Below, one piece after another: positions 44,334 to 54,414 of a DNA stretch of 64,000 bases. Numbering within the stretch: position 1 is the first letter of the stretch; each line of letters opens with the position of its first letter. The stretch lies in the NCBI RefSeq assembly GCF_022750545.1, contig NZ_PUIC01000008.1, forward strand, positions 124,001-188,000, written 5' to 3'. Source of the stretch: Caulobacter sp. CCUG 60055. GTDB lineage: Bacteria > Pseudomonadota > Alphaproteobacteria > Caulobacterales > Caulobacteraceae. Made by a program: the position numbers and the translations under genes. Under the pieces are notes generated by a model. The model had not been told where the DNA came from. It saw only the letters and a list, made by a program, of their open reading frames with translations, and made no database searches.

Positions 44334-44837
44334 ATGACGATGCAGATGGGGGCGCCCGCCACCGCGGTGCGGGCACATGAAGAGCTCTTCGCCTACTGGG
44401 CGTCCTTGCGCGAGGGCGGGCGGCTGCCCGCGCGCGCTCACATCCAGCCCGATCACTTCAAGCGCCATCTGCCCACCATCAGCCTGATCGACGTGCGGTC
44501 GGGAGAGGGCCTGCACCGCTTCGACTATCGCCTGCGGCTGGCCGGGACCGGGCTCTACGGGGTCTATGGCCGCGAGATCACGGGGCGCGGCCTCGCCGAT
44601 GTCTACAGCGCTCCGGCGGCGGACTACTGGCGCGGCGAGCTCGACAAGGTGGTCGAGCAGCGCAGGCCCGGCGTCGGCGTGCACAGCCTGGCCTGGCGCG
44701 GCGCCAACCATCTCTCGCTGCTGTGGCTGCGCCTGCCGCTGGCCTCCAACGGCCGCGACGTCGACATGATCCTCGGCTACGACGCGCTGATCGGCTTCCA
44801 GGGATCGGCAAACCCCACCGGCATCCGCGCCGCCTGA
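44334..44837 (+). CDS. PAS_5-type PAS domain protein
   Basis: 167 residues. FAYWASLREGGRLPARAHIQPDHFKRHLPTISLIDV followed by FDYRLRLAGTGLYGVYGREITGRGLADV is typical of the alphaproteobacterial PAS_5 family, a stand-alone PAS domain with no output domain. It may sense a small ligand and bind a partner. ATG 44334 has AAGGAATCCGGAG upstream. Follows mucR by about 200 bp. Partner and ligand unknown. Confidence 0.82.
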   Translation: MTMQMGAPATAVRAHEELFAYWASLREGGRLPARAHIQPDHFKRHLPTISLIDVRSGEGLHRFDYRLRLAGTGLYGVYGREITGRGLADVYSAPAADYWRGELDKVVEQRRPGVGVHSLAWRGANHLSLLWLRLPLASNGRDVDMILGYDALIGFQGSANPTGIRAA

Positions 44838-44859
44838 GGCCGGTCCCGGGCGAGCGGCG

Positions 44860-45309
44860 TCAGCTCGCCGCCTCGGCGTCCTTGCGGATGCGTCCCACCA
44901 TCGAGAACAGTCCGTTGGACCGCTGCGCCGACAGCGCGCCGGCCAGGCCCAGCGCCTCGAACGCGGCCTTGGCGTCGAACGCCAGGATCTCGGCCGGCCG
45001 GCGTCCGGAATAGAGCTTCAGCAGGATGGCGATCAGGCCCCGCACGATGTGGGCGTCGGAATCGCCGCGAAACCGCAAGAGCCCGTCGGGGCCGGTCTCG
45101 GTGACCAGCCAGACCTGGCTGGCGCAGCCGCGCACCTTGTTGGCGTCGTCGTGTTCGGCGTCGCTCAGCGGCGTCAGGTCGCGCCCCAGCTCGATGACGT
45201 AGCGGTAGCGTTCCTCCCAATCGCCCAGGAGTTCGAATTCCGCCGCCAGATCGTCCAAGGTCTGTTGCATGGACAGGGCGGGCGCCGCGATGTGATCTGC
45301 CAGGGCCAT
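44860..45309 (-). CDS. sufE: SufE-like Fe-S cluster assembly protein
   Basis: 149 residues. SufE receives sulfur from SufS cysteine desulfurase for Fe-S cluster assembly. The persulfide Cys62 lies in NKVRGCASQVWLV, the family signature; the DWEERYRYVIELG start block is also typical. A downstream Met (MQQTLDDL) or the GTG at 45318 are alternative starts. No suf operon is nearby; in many alphaproteobacteria sufE stands alone. Convergent with the PAS gene. Confidence 0.9.
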   Translation of the reverse strand: MALADHIAAPALSMQQTLDDLAAEFELLGDWEERYRYVIELGRDLTPLSDAEHDDANKVRGCASQVWLVTETGPDGLLRFRGDSDAHIVRGLIAILLKLYSGRRPAEILAFDAKAAFEALGLAGALSAQRSNGLFSMVGRIRKDAEAAS

Positions 45310-45354
45310 GCCCTGCACTTAGGGGTTCGCCCCCCCGCTGACAATGCGGTTCGG

Positions 45355-46221
45355 TCAGGCCGCCGGCAGGCGCACCTTGGCGACCAGCCCGCGCCCGGGC
45401 TCGCAGCGCAGGGCGAGGCCGCCGCCCTGGGCGGCGCAAAGCTGATCGGCGATAGGCAAGCCCAGCCCCGCGCCCTGGGTGCGCCGCGTCAGGGCGTTTT
45501 CCCCCTGCTCGAACGGACGCATCAGGCGGGGGATGTCGTCGGGGTCGACGCCCTTGCCCTCGTCCTCGATCTCGATCTCGACCACGCCGCTGCGCCGGTG
45601 CGCGCGCAGGCGAACGGTCCCGCCGTCCGGCGAGAAAGCGAAGGCGTTCTGCAGCAGGGCCCCGAGCACGGTGCGCAGGGCGCGGTGGTCGGCGACGACC
45701 GGCGGCAAGGCGGCGGTCGGCCCTTCGACCTGCAGCCGCACGCCGCGCGGTTCGACGGCCAAGGCCTCCAGAGCGTCGTTCACCGCGTCGTCGAGGTTCT
45801 GGACGACGCAGTCGAGATCGGCCGCGCCGCTCTCCAGGCGGATGATCTCCAGGACCTGATTGACCAGGGCCAGCATCTTCAAGCCGCTTTCGCGGACCAG
45901 ATCGGCGTATTCGCGATACTGCGGCGCGCCCAGCGGGCCGTAGAGTTCGCAGGCGATGATCTCGGAAAAGCCGATGATCGAGTTCAGCGGAGTGCGAAGC
46001 TCATGGCTGACCATCCGCAGGAAGGAGCGCCTGGCGTCCTCGAGCGTGGCGACCCCGCGCCGGGATATCGTTCCCGGCGGCGTGGGCGGAACCGCCGACG
46101 GGCGGGGCGGTATGGACTGTGCCGCCTGCGGCATGAGGAAACGGTCTCGCGGTGACTGACAAGCGGGACATCCTGTCGCAACGCGCTTACGAATCCGTTT
46201 CCACGCGCGCTGGGCGCCCAT
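45355..46221 (-). CDS. soluble sensor histidine kinase
   Basis: Up to 288 residues, no membrane helix. The dimerisation domain has the phospho-acceptor His in FLRMVSHELRTPLNSIIGFSEII, then the linker YREYADLVRESGLKMLALVNQVLEII. The ATPase domain shows EDEGKGVDPDDIPRLMRPFEQG and TQGAGLGLPIADQL. It closely resembles the catalytic core of the DivJ-like kinase encoded divergently at 46314, so the two may have arisen by duplication. The start could be ATG 46134 (MPQAAQSIPPR), giving 259 residues. No sensor domain is visible. Confidence 0.85.
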   Translation of the reverse strand: MGAQRAWKRIRKRVATGCPACQSPRDRFLMPQAAQSIPPRPSAVPPTPPGTISRRGVATLEDARRSFLRMVSHELRTPLNSIIGFSEIIACELYGPLGAPQYREYADLVRESGLKMLALVNQVLEIIRLESGAADLDCVVQNLDDAVNDALEALAVEPRGVRLQVEGPTAALPPVVADHRALRTVLGALLQNAFAFSPDGGTVRLRAHRRSGVVEIEIEDEGKGVDPDDIPRLMRPFEQGENALTRRTQGAGLGLPIADQLCAAQGGGLALRCEPGRGLVAKVRLPAA

Positions 46222-46267
46222 TCTGGGTCGCCCGGCAGGCGAGCGGCCTCGCTACGGCCGCGTCGAG

Positions 46268-46290
46268 GGGCTAGCTTTTTCATCTAGCCC
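46268..46290. promoter_or_regulatory. palindrome between divergent kinase genes
   Basis: GGGCTAG (46268-46274) and CTAGCCC (46284-46290) form a perfect inverted repeat with a T-rich 9-bp spacer, 24 bp before the GTG of the DivJ-like gene. It is a candidate operator. Confidence 0.4.
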
Positions 46291-46313
46291 GTCGATTCTC
46301 GCCAAGGAGTCCA

Positions 46314-47986
<1,673 letters not shown>

Positions 47987-47996
<10 letters not shown>

Positions 47997-48871
47997 CCGG
48001 CGCCGTCCCCGGCGGCCAGGAACGCCGTTCCCGCCGCGAAGTCGCCGACCTCGACAAAGGCCGTGCGCGTGCGGTCGCCTTCGAACAGGAACTCCACGGC
48101 GACGGCCTCGCGCGGGTCCAGCGTCGCCAGCGCCGCCGCGCCCTGGGCCGGAAAGCGGAAGGCGTCGGCCGCCCGCGCGCCGGCGGGGCGCAGGTCGGTC
48201 CCGGCGACGCTGCGGGCCTCGGCCGTGAAGGTCTGGGTGGCCGACGGCGGCGGCAGGCGGGCGGAAAGGGGCCCCGATCCGCCCTGCGGCAGGTAGGGCT
48301 CGGACGTCCGCCGGGGGTCGCGGGCCACCAGCCTCGCCGCGTAGGGACGGGCGCCGTCGGCGAACACCGCCACGGCCATCAGCGCGTCGCGCCGTCCGCG
48401 CCCGGCCAGGCCGAAGGTCATCGCGTCGGCGCCGAAGGCGGCGGACTGCCGGAGCCGCCAGGCGACCGGCCCGTCCGGCGCCGGTCGAACGGCCGTCCAG
48501 CCGCGGCTGGCGCCGGGAAGGTCGAGGCGGGGCATGCGGCCATAGGCGGCGAAGGCGGCGCGCACGCGGTCGGCGGCGGTGCGGATGTCCGTCGAGGCGC
48601 AATCGGCGGCGGCGATCTTGGCGGTTGCGCGGGCCGACACCTGGGCGAGCTGGTCGGGCGAGGCGCCGCCGCGCAGGGCCGCGCCCCGGGCCTGAGCCCG
48701 CGCGGCCGTCAGGGCCAAAGCCACGGGCGGGGCGAACAGGCCGCAGCGACGGTCGGCTTCCGTCATCGCCGTGCGTTCGTAATAGGCGCCGACCGCATCG
48801 GCCCGGGCGACGGCCGGGGCGGCGAGGACGCCGCAGGCGGCGATCAGCAGGCTGGAAACCCGGCGCGGCAT
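47987..48871 (-). CDS. exported protein of unknown function
   Basis: 294 residues from ATG 48871, which opens a signal peptide (MPRRVSSLLIAACGVLAAPA, cleaved near ARADA). The mature part has a helical stretch with two Cys (RRCGLFAPP and ADCAST), then a strand-rich C-terminal half. I do not recognise the family. Its last codons overlap the DivJ-like gene by 10 bp on the opposite strand. An in-frame start at 48898 adds nine residues with no benefit. Confidence 0.75.
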
Positions 48872-48969
48872 GGGTGATCTCGCATTCGCTTCCGACACGG
48901 CCTAATAGGAAGGGTCTTTCCGCCGGGTTATCGACCGGCGTTTCGCCGGCGGTTCCGGGAGCGCGGCCT

Positions 48970-49302
48970 TTGATCCTCTCCACCGACATCTGGGTCGGCG
49001 CCCTCATCCGCCGCGCCGAGCAGGGCGGGGCGTTCGCCGCCGTGCTGCGCAAGGGCGACGCGCGGGCCGGGGCCGTGCTGATCAAGGTGCTCGACCGGCG
49101 GGCCGGGATCGCGCGCCTCTACGCCGAGGCCACGCGCGGCGACGGCGAACGGGTGTGGATGCAGCCGGTGGCTTCCGAGGCCGAGGCCGATCTCGACGCC
49201 TACGCCGAGCGGTCGGCCCGCATCGATCCGGATGTGTGGGTGGTCGAGATCGACGATCGCGAGGGGCGGCATTTCCTCGTCGAGCCTGTCGAAAATCGTT
49301 AA
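48970..49302 (+). CDS. DUF1491 family protein
   Basis: 110 residues from TTG 48970, with GGGAG upstream. STDIWVGALIRRAEQGGAFAAVLRKGDARAGAVLIKVLDR is typical of the DUF1491 family, small alphaproteobacterial proteins of unknown function. The central ERVWMQP and terminal DVWVVEIDDREGRHFL strands also match. Longer in-frame extensions upstream lack conservation and a ribosome binding site. Confidence 0.83.
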   Translation: MILSTDIWVGALIRRAEQGGAFAAVLRKGDARAGAVLIKVLDRRAGIARLYAEATRGDGERVWMQPVASEAEADLDAYAERSARIDPDVWVVEIDDREGRHFLVEPVENR

Positions 49303-49385
49303 CCGCTTTCCTAAACCGCGTCGAAAGCGCGACGCGTCACTCTGGCGTCTTGGAGTTTTCGCCCCGGTACGGACGGCCAGCGCCT

Positions 49386-49766
49386 ATGCTTTTTCTGTTG
49401 AACGACGTGATCTTGAACGTGTCGAGCCAGTCGGCCGCCCCTCCGTCCAGGGTGCGCGAGTTCCAGACGCTCGACCTGGCCTTCGTCAAGAAGCTGGGCG
49501 CGGAGATCTTCGCCGAGGAGCCGCTGCTGCATCGGGTGGATCGTCCCCGGGCGGAACGGCTGGCCCTGCTGATCGCGGCCAAGGCCCCGCAGATCAATGC
49601 GGCGCTGTTCGTGTCGCCTGGCAGGAACTGCCCTCCGGATCAGGTGACGATCCGTTTCGCGCAGGTGGGCATCGAGATCATCAGCGATCTCTACATGCGG
49701 CAGAAGAACGACAGCCTGACGACCCTTTACGCCGACAGGCAGGTCTGGCGGCGTCTGGCCGCCTGA
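49386..49766 (+). CDS. hypothetical protein, 126 residues
   Basis: MLFLLNDVILNVSSQSAAPPSRVREFQ starts the protein; the rest is mixed helix and strand (FQTLDLAFVKKLGAEIFAEEP, APQINAALFVSPG, QVTIRFAQVGIEIISDLYMRQ). No signal peptide or membrane helix. I do not recognise it, but its even codon use and a distinct start after 83 bp of intergenic DNA support a real gene. Its 3' end faces the 44-residue membrane protein. Confidence 0.68.
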   Translation: MLFLLNDVILNVSSQSAAPPSRVREFQTLDLAFVKKLGAEIFAEEPLLHRVDRPRAERLALLIAAKAPQINAALFVSPGRNCPPDQVTIRFAQVGIEIISDLYMRQKNDSLTTLYADRQVWRRLAA

Positions 49767-49787
49767 GCGAGGCCACGGCCCGCCTGG

Positions 49788-49922
49788 TCAGAAGACCAGG
49801 TCGAAAGCCATGTGGATGATGAAGGCGATCCCGAACATGCCGGCGAACACCAGGGCGGCGGCCGCCAGGATGGGAACGCAGGACGCTTCCGACCGGAACC
49901 GTTGAACATCAAGCAGGGCCAT
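49788..49922 (-). CDS. 44-residue single-helix membrane protein
   Basis: Small gene with a strong ribosome binding site (AAGGAGG) eight nt before ATG 49922. The product starts MALLDVQRFRSEASC, continues with one hydrophobic segment (VPILAAAALVFAGMFGIAFI) and ends IHMAFDLVF. It is likely an inner-membrane microprotein. Its stop is followed by a 7-bp hairpin (CCTGGTC-AGAA-GACCAGG, 49783-49800, partly overlapping the end of the gene). Function unknown. Confidence 0.65.
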   Translation of the reverse strand: MALLDVQRFRSEASCVPILAAAALVFAGMFGIAFIIHMAFDLVF

Positions 49923-50089
49923 ACTTCGTTTCCTCCTTTACGACCGCTTCGCTCTCTAGGGCGAAACATCCCGCATGACGGAATCATGACTCGATAACGT
50001 CTGAACGGCTAGTCCGTTTCGTTGATCAAGAGCGCCCTGGACGCCGTTTCAACCCTCGCGTTAGTCTGGGACGACCTGGGGGAACGGAA

Positions 50090-51631
50090 ATGGGCGGTCG
50101 GAAGATCGGGGCGGAGCGGATCTGGCTGGCCTTTCTCGCGGCGGCGCTGGCCCTGGCGTCGGCCGTTCCGGCGCAGGCGCGCTGGCTAAGGGCCGAAAGC
50201 GCGCGCTTCGTCATCTACAGCGACGGCGCGGAGCGCCAGCTGCGCGACTACGCGATGAAGCTAGAGGATTTCGACGGGGTCCTCAGGCTGTTCCACGGCC
50301 TGCCGGCCGACGCGCCGCCGCCGCGCAAACTCGACATCTACCTCGCCAGCGGCCGCGGACAGATCTTGGAGCTTTTCCCAAAGGCCCCGCAGAATCTCGC
50401 CGGTTTCTATGCGGCGCAGACCGAGGACATCTTCGCCGTCGCATCCCGGGAGAGCTTTTCCGACCTGGGCCGGGACGAAGTCATCTTCCACGAGTACACC
50501 CATCACTTCACGCAACAGTACTTTCCCTACGGCTATCCCAGCTGGCTGATGGAGGGGTGGGCGGAGTATTTCGCGCCGACCGAAATCCTCACGGACAGGA
50601 TCAATGTCGGCAAGTACAGCCGCAACCGGGCCTACACCCTGGTGGCCGGCTCGTGGCTGCCGCTGTCGGAGCTGCTGCGCAAGCGGGCGTTCGAAGTGTC
50701 GGCGTCGCAACGGTCGGCTTTCTACGCCGAGGCCTGGCTTATGGTGCACTACATGTTGAACGATCCGGGCCGCAAGCGGCAGCTCGACGCCTATGTGAAG
50801 GCGGTCGGGGCCGGCGCCGACCCGGTGCGCGCCATGGAGACCGCGACGGGCGCGAACTTGAAGGCCCTCGACGGCCAGCTGCGCGCCTACGAAACCAAGC
50901 CCATCGCCTACAACCGCCTGACACGTAAGGACCATGTCGACGCCGAGGTGAAGATCACCGCCTTGCCGCCTTCGGCGGATGCTCTGCTTCTCGTCGGTCA
51001 GCGGCTCAAGTCGGGGCGGGTCGAGAAGGGCGACGAGGCGGAGCTGCTCAAGACCGTCCGCGCGGCCGCCGCCAAGTTCCCGGGAGACCGGTTGGCCGAA
51101 ACGGTCTTGGCGCGCGCGGAGATCGACTTCGGCGACCGGGCCGCCGGAGAGGCCATCCTCCAGCGGCGCCTGGCCGGCGACGGCGACGATGTCGAACTGC
51201 TGACCATGCTGGCGGCCAGCCGTCTGGCCGCAGGCCAGAAGGACCCAGGCCGCCGCGCCGCGCTGTTCGCCGAGGCCCGGTCGCTGCTTGGCCGCGCCTT
51301 CAAGGTCGATCCCGATCGCTATCAGACCCTTTACGCCTACGCCGTCGCCCGCTCGGCCGATCCCGGCTATCCTTCCGACAACACGCTCGACGTCCTGCGG
51401 ACGGCCCATCGCCTCGCGCCGCAGGTGGACGCGATCTCGTTCCGGACCGCGGCGGCGTTGATGCGGCGAAAGCAGTTCGAAGAAGCGACGATCCTGCTGA
51501 CCGTGCTGGCCAACGATCCGCATGGCGGCGATCTCGCCGATCGTTCGCGCAAGATGCTGGTCGAGGCCGCCGCCAAGCGCCCGCCCACCGACGCGGCGAC
51601 GGCCGCCGCCTCCGGCGACGCGCCGGGGTGA
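50090..51631 (+). CDS. exported HExxH metallopeptidase-like protein
   Basis: 513 residues with a signal peptide (IWLAFLAAALALASAVPAQA). A gluzincin motif is present: His134-Glu135 and His138 (FHEYTHHF) with the downstream Glu in LMEGWAEYF near residue 155-159. This fits a DUF1570-like peptidase MA clan protein. The C-terminal 230 residues look like TPR/helical repeats (AEARSLLGRAFKVDPDRYQT). The substrate is unknown; it probably acts in the periplasm. Ends 31 bp before prfC on the same strand. Confidence 0.83.
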   Translation: MGGRKIGAERIWLAFLAAALALASAVPAQARWLRAESARFVIYSDGAERQLRDYAMKLEDFDGVLRLFHGLPADAPPPRKLDIYLASGRGQILELFPKAPQNLAGFYAAQTEDIFAVASRESFSDLGRDEVIFHEYTHHFTQQYFPYGYPSWLMEGWAEYFAPTEILTDRINVGKYSRNRAYTLVAGSWLPLSELLRKRAFEVSASQRSAFYAEAWLMVHYMLNDPGRKRQLDAYVKAVGAGADPVRAMETATGANLKALDGQLRAYETKPIAYNRLTRKDHVDAEVKITALPPSADALLLVGQRLKSGRVEKGDEAELLKTVRAAAAKFPGDRLAETVLARAEIDFGDRAAGEAILQRRLAGDGDDVELLTMLAASRLAAGQKDPGRRAALFAEARSLLGRAFKVDPDRYQTLYAYAVARSADPGYPSDNTLDVLRTAHRLAPQVDAISFRTAAALMRRKQFEEATILLTVLANDPHGGDLADRSRKMLVEAAAKRPPTDAATAAASGDAPG

Positions 51632-51662
51632 CAAGGCCCCGGCGGCGCGCTACCCCGCGCGC

Positions 51663-53264
51663 ATGAGCACCCATTCCCCCGCCGCCGAGGCTGCGCGTCG
51701 GCGCACCTTCGCCATCATCAGCCACCCTGACGCCGGCAAGACCACCCTGACCGAGAACCTGCTGCTGTCGGGCGGGGCGATCCGCGCGGCCGGCGCGGTG
51801 CGCGCGCGCGGCCAGACCCGCCGCACCCAGTCGGACTGGATGAAGATCGAGCGCGAGCGCGGCATCTCGGTCTCGGCCAGCGTGATGACCTTCGACCACG
51901 AAGGGCTGATGTTCAACCTGCTCGACACGCCGGGCCACGAGGACTTCTCGGAGGACACCTACCGCACCCTGACCGCCGCCGACGCCGCCATCATGGTGCT
52001 GGACGCGGCCAAGGGCATCGAGCCGCAGACCTTGAAGCTGTTCGAGGTCTGCCGCCTGCGCGACATCCCGATCATCACCTTCATCAACAAGATGGACCGC
52101 GAGGCGCAGGACCCGTTCGAGCTGCTCGACGAGATCGCCTCGAAGCTGGCCCTCGATCCGGCGCCGCTCTACTGGCCGGCCGGTTCGGGCGGGCGGTTCA
52201 AGGGCATGCTCGACCTGCGCGGCGGCAGGTTCATTCCCTTCGCCAAGAAGTCCTCGACCGACGACGAGGGCCATCCGCCGGCCGTCGCCTTCAACTCCAA
52301 CGCCATCGTCCAGTACCTCGACCCCGAGGAGCAGGCCGAGGTCGAGGAGGGGGCCATGCTGGTGCAGGAGGCCGGCAAGCCGTTCGACGTACGGTCGTTC
52401 CTTGAGGGCCACATGACGCCGGTGTTCTTCGGCTCGGCCCTGCGCCACTTCGGCGTCGACCAACTGCTGGAGGGCATCGGCGCCTACGCCCCGGCGCCCA
52501 AGCCGGTGGCGGCCGAGCGCGGCGGCGAGCCGACCCATGTCGCCCCGGGCGAGCCGGAGGTCAGCGGTTTCGTGTTCAAGGTCCAGGCCAATATGGACCC
52601 CAACCACCGCGACCGCATCGCCTTCGTCAAACTGGTCTCGGGCAAGTTCCAGCGCGGCATGAAGCTGAAGGTGCAGAACACCGGCAAGCAATTGTCGATC
52701 AACGCGCCGATCATGTTCTTCGCCTCCGACCGCGAACTGGCGGAAGAGGCGTTCGGCGGCGACGTCATCGGCATTCCCAACCACGGGGTGCTGCGCGTCG
52801 GCGACAGCCTGTCCGAAACCGGGACCGTGCGCTATTCGGGCCTTCCCAACTTCGCCCCGGAAATCCTGCGCCGCGTGCGGGTCAAGGACCCGCTGAAGGC
52901 CAAGCACCTGAAGAAGGCGCTGGAAGGCCTGGCGGAGGAGGGTGTGACCCAGCTGTTCCGCCCCCAGATCGGCTCGGACTTCATCGTCGGCGCCGTCGGC
53001 CAGCTGCAGTTCGAGGTCATGGCCGACCGGCTGTCCAACGAATACAATCTGGATTGCGTGTTCGAGGCCGCGCCCTACGCCGAAGCCCGCTGGCTCGGCG
53101 GCGCGAAGGCCGACATCGAGGACTTCTCCGGCAAGCACCGCACGGCCATGGCCGAGGACATCGACGGCCAGCCGGTGTTCCTGGCCAAGTCGTCGTGGGA
53201 GATCGGCTATGTCGGCGAGCGGTTCCCCAAGATCGCCTTCCAGCGGACCAAGGAACGCGGCTGA
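51663..53264 (+). CDS. prfC: peptide chain release factor 3
   Basis: GTPase that recycles RF1/RF2 after stop-codon hydrolysis. 533 residues, typical. It begins MSTHSPAAEAARRRTFAIISHPDAGKTTLTENLL with the G1 loop; SDWMKIERERGISVSASVM, LLDTPGHEDFSEDTYR (G3) and INKMDREAQDPFELLDEI (G4) are diagnostic of RF3. Domain II and III sequences follow. The short start at 51663 is chosen because longer in-frame extensions lie inside the previous gene. Confidence 0.96.
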   Translation: MSTHSPAAEAARRRTFAIISHPDAGKTTLTENLLLSGGAIRAAGAVRARGQTRRTQSDWMKIERERGISVSASVMTFDHEGLMFNLLDTPGHEDFSEDTYRTLTAADAAIMVLDAAKGIEPQTLKLFEVCRLRDIPIITFINKMDREAQDPFELLDEIASKLALDPAPLYWPAGSGGRFKGMLDLRGGRFIPFAKKSSTDDEGHPPAVAFNSNAIVQYLDPEEQAEVEEGAMLVQEAGKPFDVRSFLEGHMTPVFFGSALRHFGVDQLLEGIGAYAPAPKPVAAERGGEPTHVAPGEPEVSGFVFKVQANMDPNHRDRIAFVKLVSGKFQRGMKLKVQNTGKQLSINAPIMFFASDRELAEEAFGGDVIGIPNHGVLRVGDSLSETGTVRYSGLPNFAPEILRRVRVKDPLKAKHLKKALEGLAEEGVTQLFRPQIGSDFIVGAVGQLQFEVMADRLSNEYNLDCVFEAAPYAEARWLGGAKADIEDFSGKHRTAMAEDIDGQPVFLAKSSWEIGYVGERFPKIAFQRTKERG

Positions 53265-53342
53265 CGGCGGGGAGGGCCAGGCCGGCGGGCGCGGCGGAAC
53301 GCCCTTGCCTGGAATGCGGCCCGACCTTCGGCGCGCCGACTT

Positions 53343-53369
53343 GACGCCAGGTCAGCCTTGCCTGGCGTC
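53343..53369. promoter_or_regulatory. inverted repeat before the PhyH-type dioxygenase
   Basis: Perfect 9-bp arms GACGCCAGG (53343-53351) and CCTGGCGTC (53361-53369), 9-bp spacer, 22 bp before ATG 53392 and overlapping a TTGACG hexamer. No T-run follows, so an operator is likelier than a terminator. Confidence 0.4.
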
Positions 53370-53391
53370 GTGATCGTGCCAGGCTGCGGGC

Positions 53392-54273
53392 ATGAGGACC
53401 GCAGACAGACATTCCGCCAAGACCCCTGTCGACGCGTTGCTGAGCCGCTACGCCCGCGACGGCTATGTGATCGTCGAGCGCGCCCTGGACCCGGCCGACG
53501 TCGCCGCGATCCGGGCTGAACTGACGCCGATCCTCGACGCCGGTCGCGACGGCCGCAACGACTTCGAGGGCCATAGGACGCGGCGCGTTTACGCCCTGCT
53601 GGCCAAGGCGCCGACGACGGCGATCCTGGTCGAGCACCCGCTGCTGCTCGCCATGCTGGACCGGCTGATGTCGCCGGGCTTCCTGCTGTCGGCCGATCTG
53701 GCCATCGAGCTGCGCGAGGGCGAGACGGTGCAGCCCTGGCATATCGACGACGGCTTCTATCGCGTCCCGCGTCCGCGTCCGGCCCTGGGCGTCAGCGCCA
53801 TCTGGGCCATCGACGACTTCACCGAAGACAACGGCTCGACCGAACTGATCCCGGGCAGCCACCTTTGGGGCGAGGCGCGGCCGACGGGAGACGAGGAGGC
53901 CGTCCGGGCGACGATGCCGGCGGGGTCGCTGCTGTTGTTCGCCGGGACGCTGTGGCATCGCGGCGGCGCCAACCGCACCCCCGCGCCGCGCCTGGCGGTG
54001 ACGCCGCAGTTCTGCGAGCCCTGGTGCCGTCAGCAGGAGAACATGATGCTGGCCGTCGGCGACGCCGCCCGCGGGCTGTCCGACCGGGTGCGGGCGATGC
54101 TCGGCTACTCCATCCACCCGCCCTTCATGGGACATGTCGACGGCATGCACCCCTTGCGCCTGCTTGACCGCGACTACGACTCCGCCGCCACAGGCGACGG
54201 CGAGCGGGCGCGCCGGCTGCTGGAGCGGGACGGTTATGGCGGGGCCCCGGAGGCGACGACGGCGCGCGCCTGA
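53392..54273 (+). CDS. PhyH-type Fe(II)/2-oxoglutarate dioxygenase
   Basis: 293 residues of the phytanoyl-CoA dioxygenase superfamily. Iron ligands His117 and Asp119 (QPWHIDDGF) and His189 (LWHRGGANRT), with a nearby Arg for 2-oxoglutarate. DDFTEDNGSTELIPGSHLW is the family core. The substrate is unknown; members hydroxylate natural products or fatty acids. An inverted repeat lies just upstream of the start. Separated from prfC by 127 bp. Confidence 0.9.
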   Translation: MRTADRHSAKTPVDALLSRYARDGYVIVERALDPADVAAIRAELTPILDAGRDGRNDFEGHRTRRVYALLAKAPTTAILVEHPLLLAMLDRLMSPGFLLSADLAIELREGETVQPWHIDDGFYRVPRPRPALGVSAIWAIDDFTEDNGSTELIPGSHLWGEARPTGDEEAVRATMPAGSLLLFAGTLWHRGGANRTPAPRLAVTPQFCEPWCRQQENMMLAVGDAARGLSDRVRAMLGYSIHPPFMGHVDGMHPLRLLDRDYDSAATGDGERARRLLERDGYGGAPEATTARA

Positions 54274-54312
54274 AGCGATCCTTTAAAAAGTATGGTTAAC
54301 AAGACGAAAATC

Positions 54313-54327
54313 TTAATTTTTTATTAG
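54313..54327 (+). promoter_or_regulatory. weak CtrA-like site
   Basis: TTAA-N7-TTAG matches the Caulobacter CtrA pattern TTAA-N7-TTAA at seven of eight positions, 88 bp upstream of ATG 54415 in an AT-rich patch. Such matches occur by chance in AT-rich DNA, so this is only a candidate. Confidence 0.3.
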
Positions 54328-54414
54328 CTTTTCCGGACCGGACCTTGCTCCATGGGCGTCAGAGCCTGTGCGGCTGTCCCGATTTGAGGCGGCCCGCAGG
54401 ATAGGGAGCCGCCT

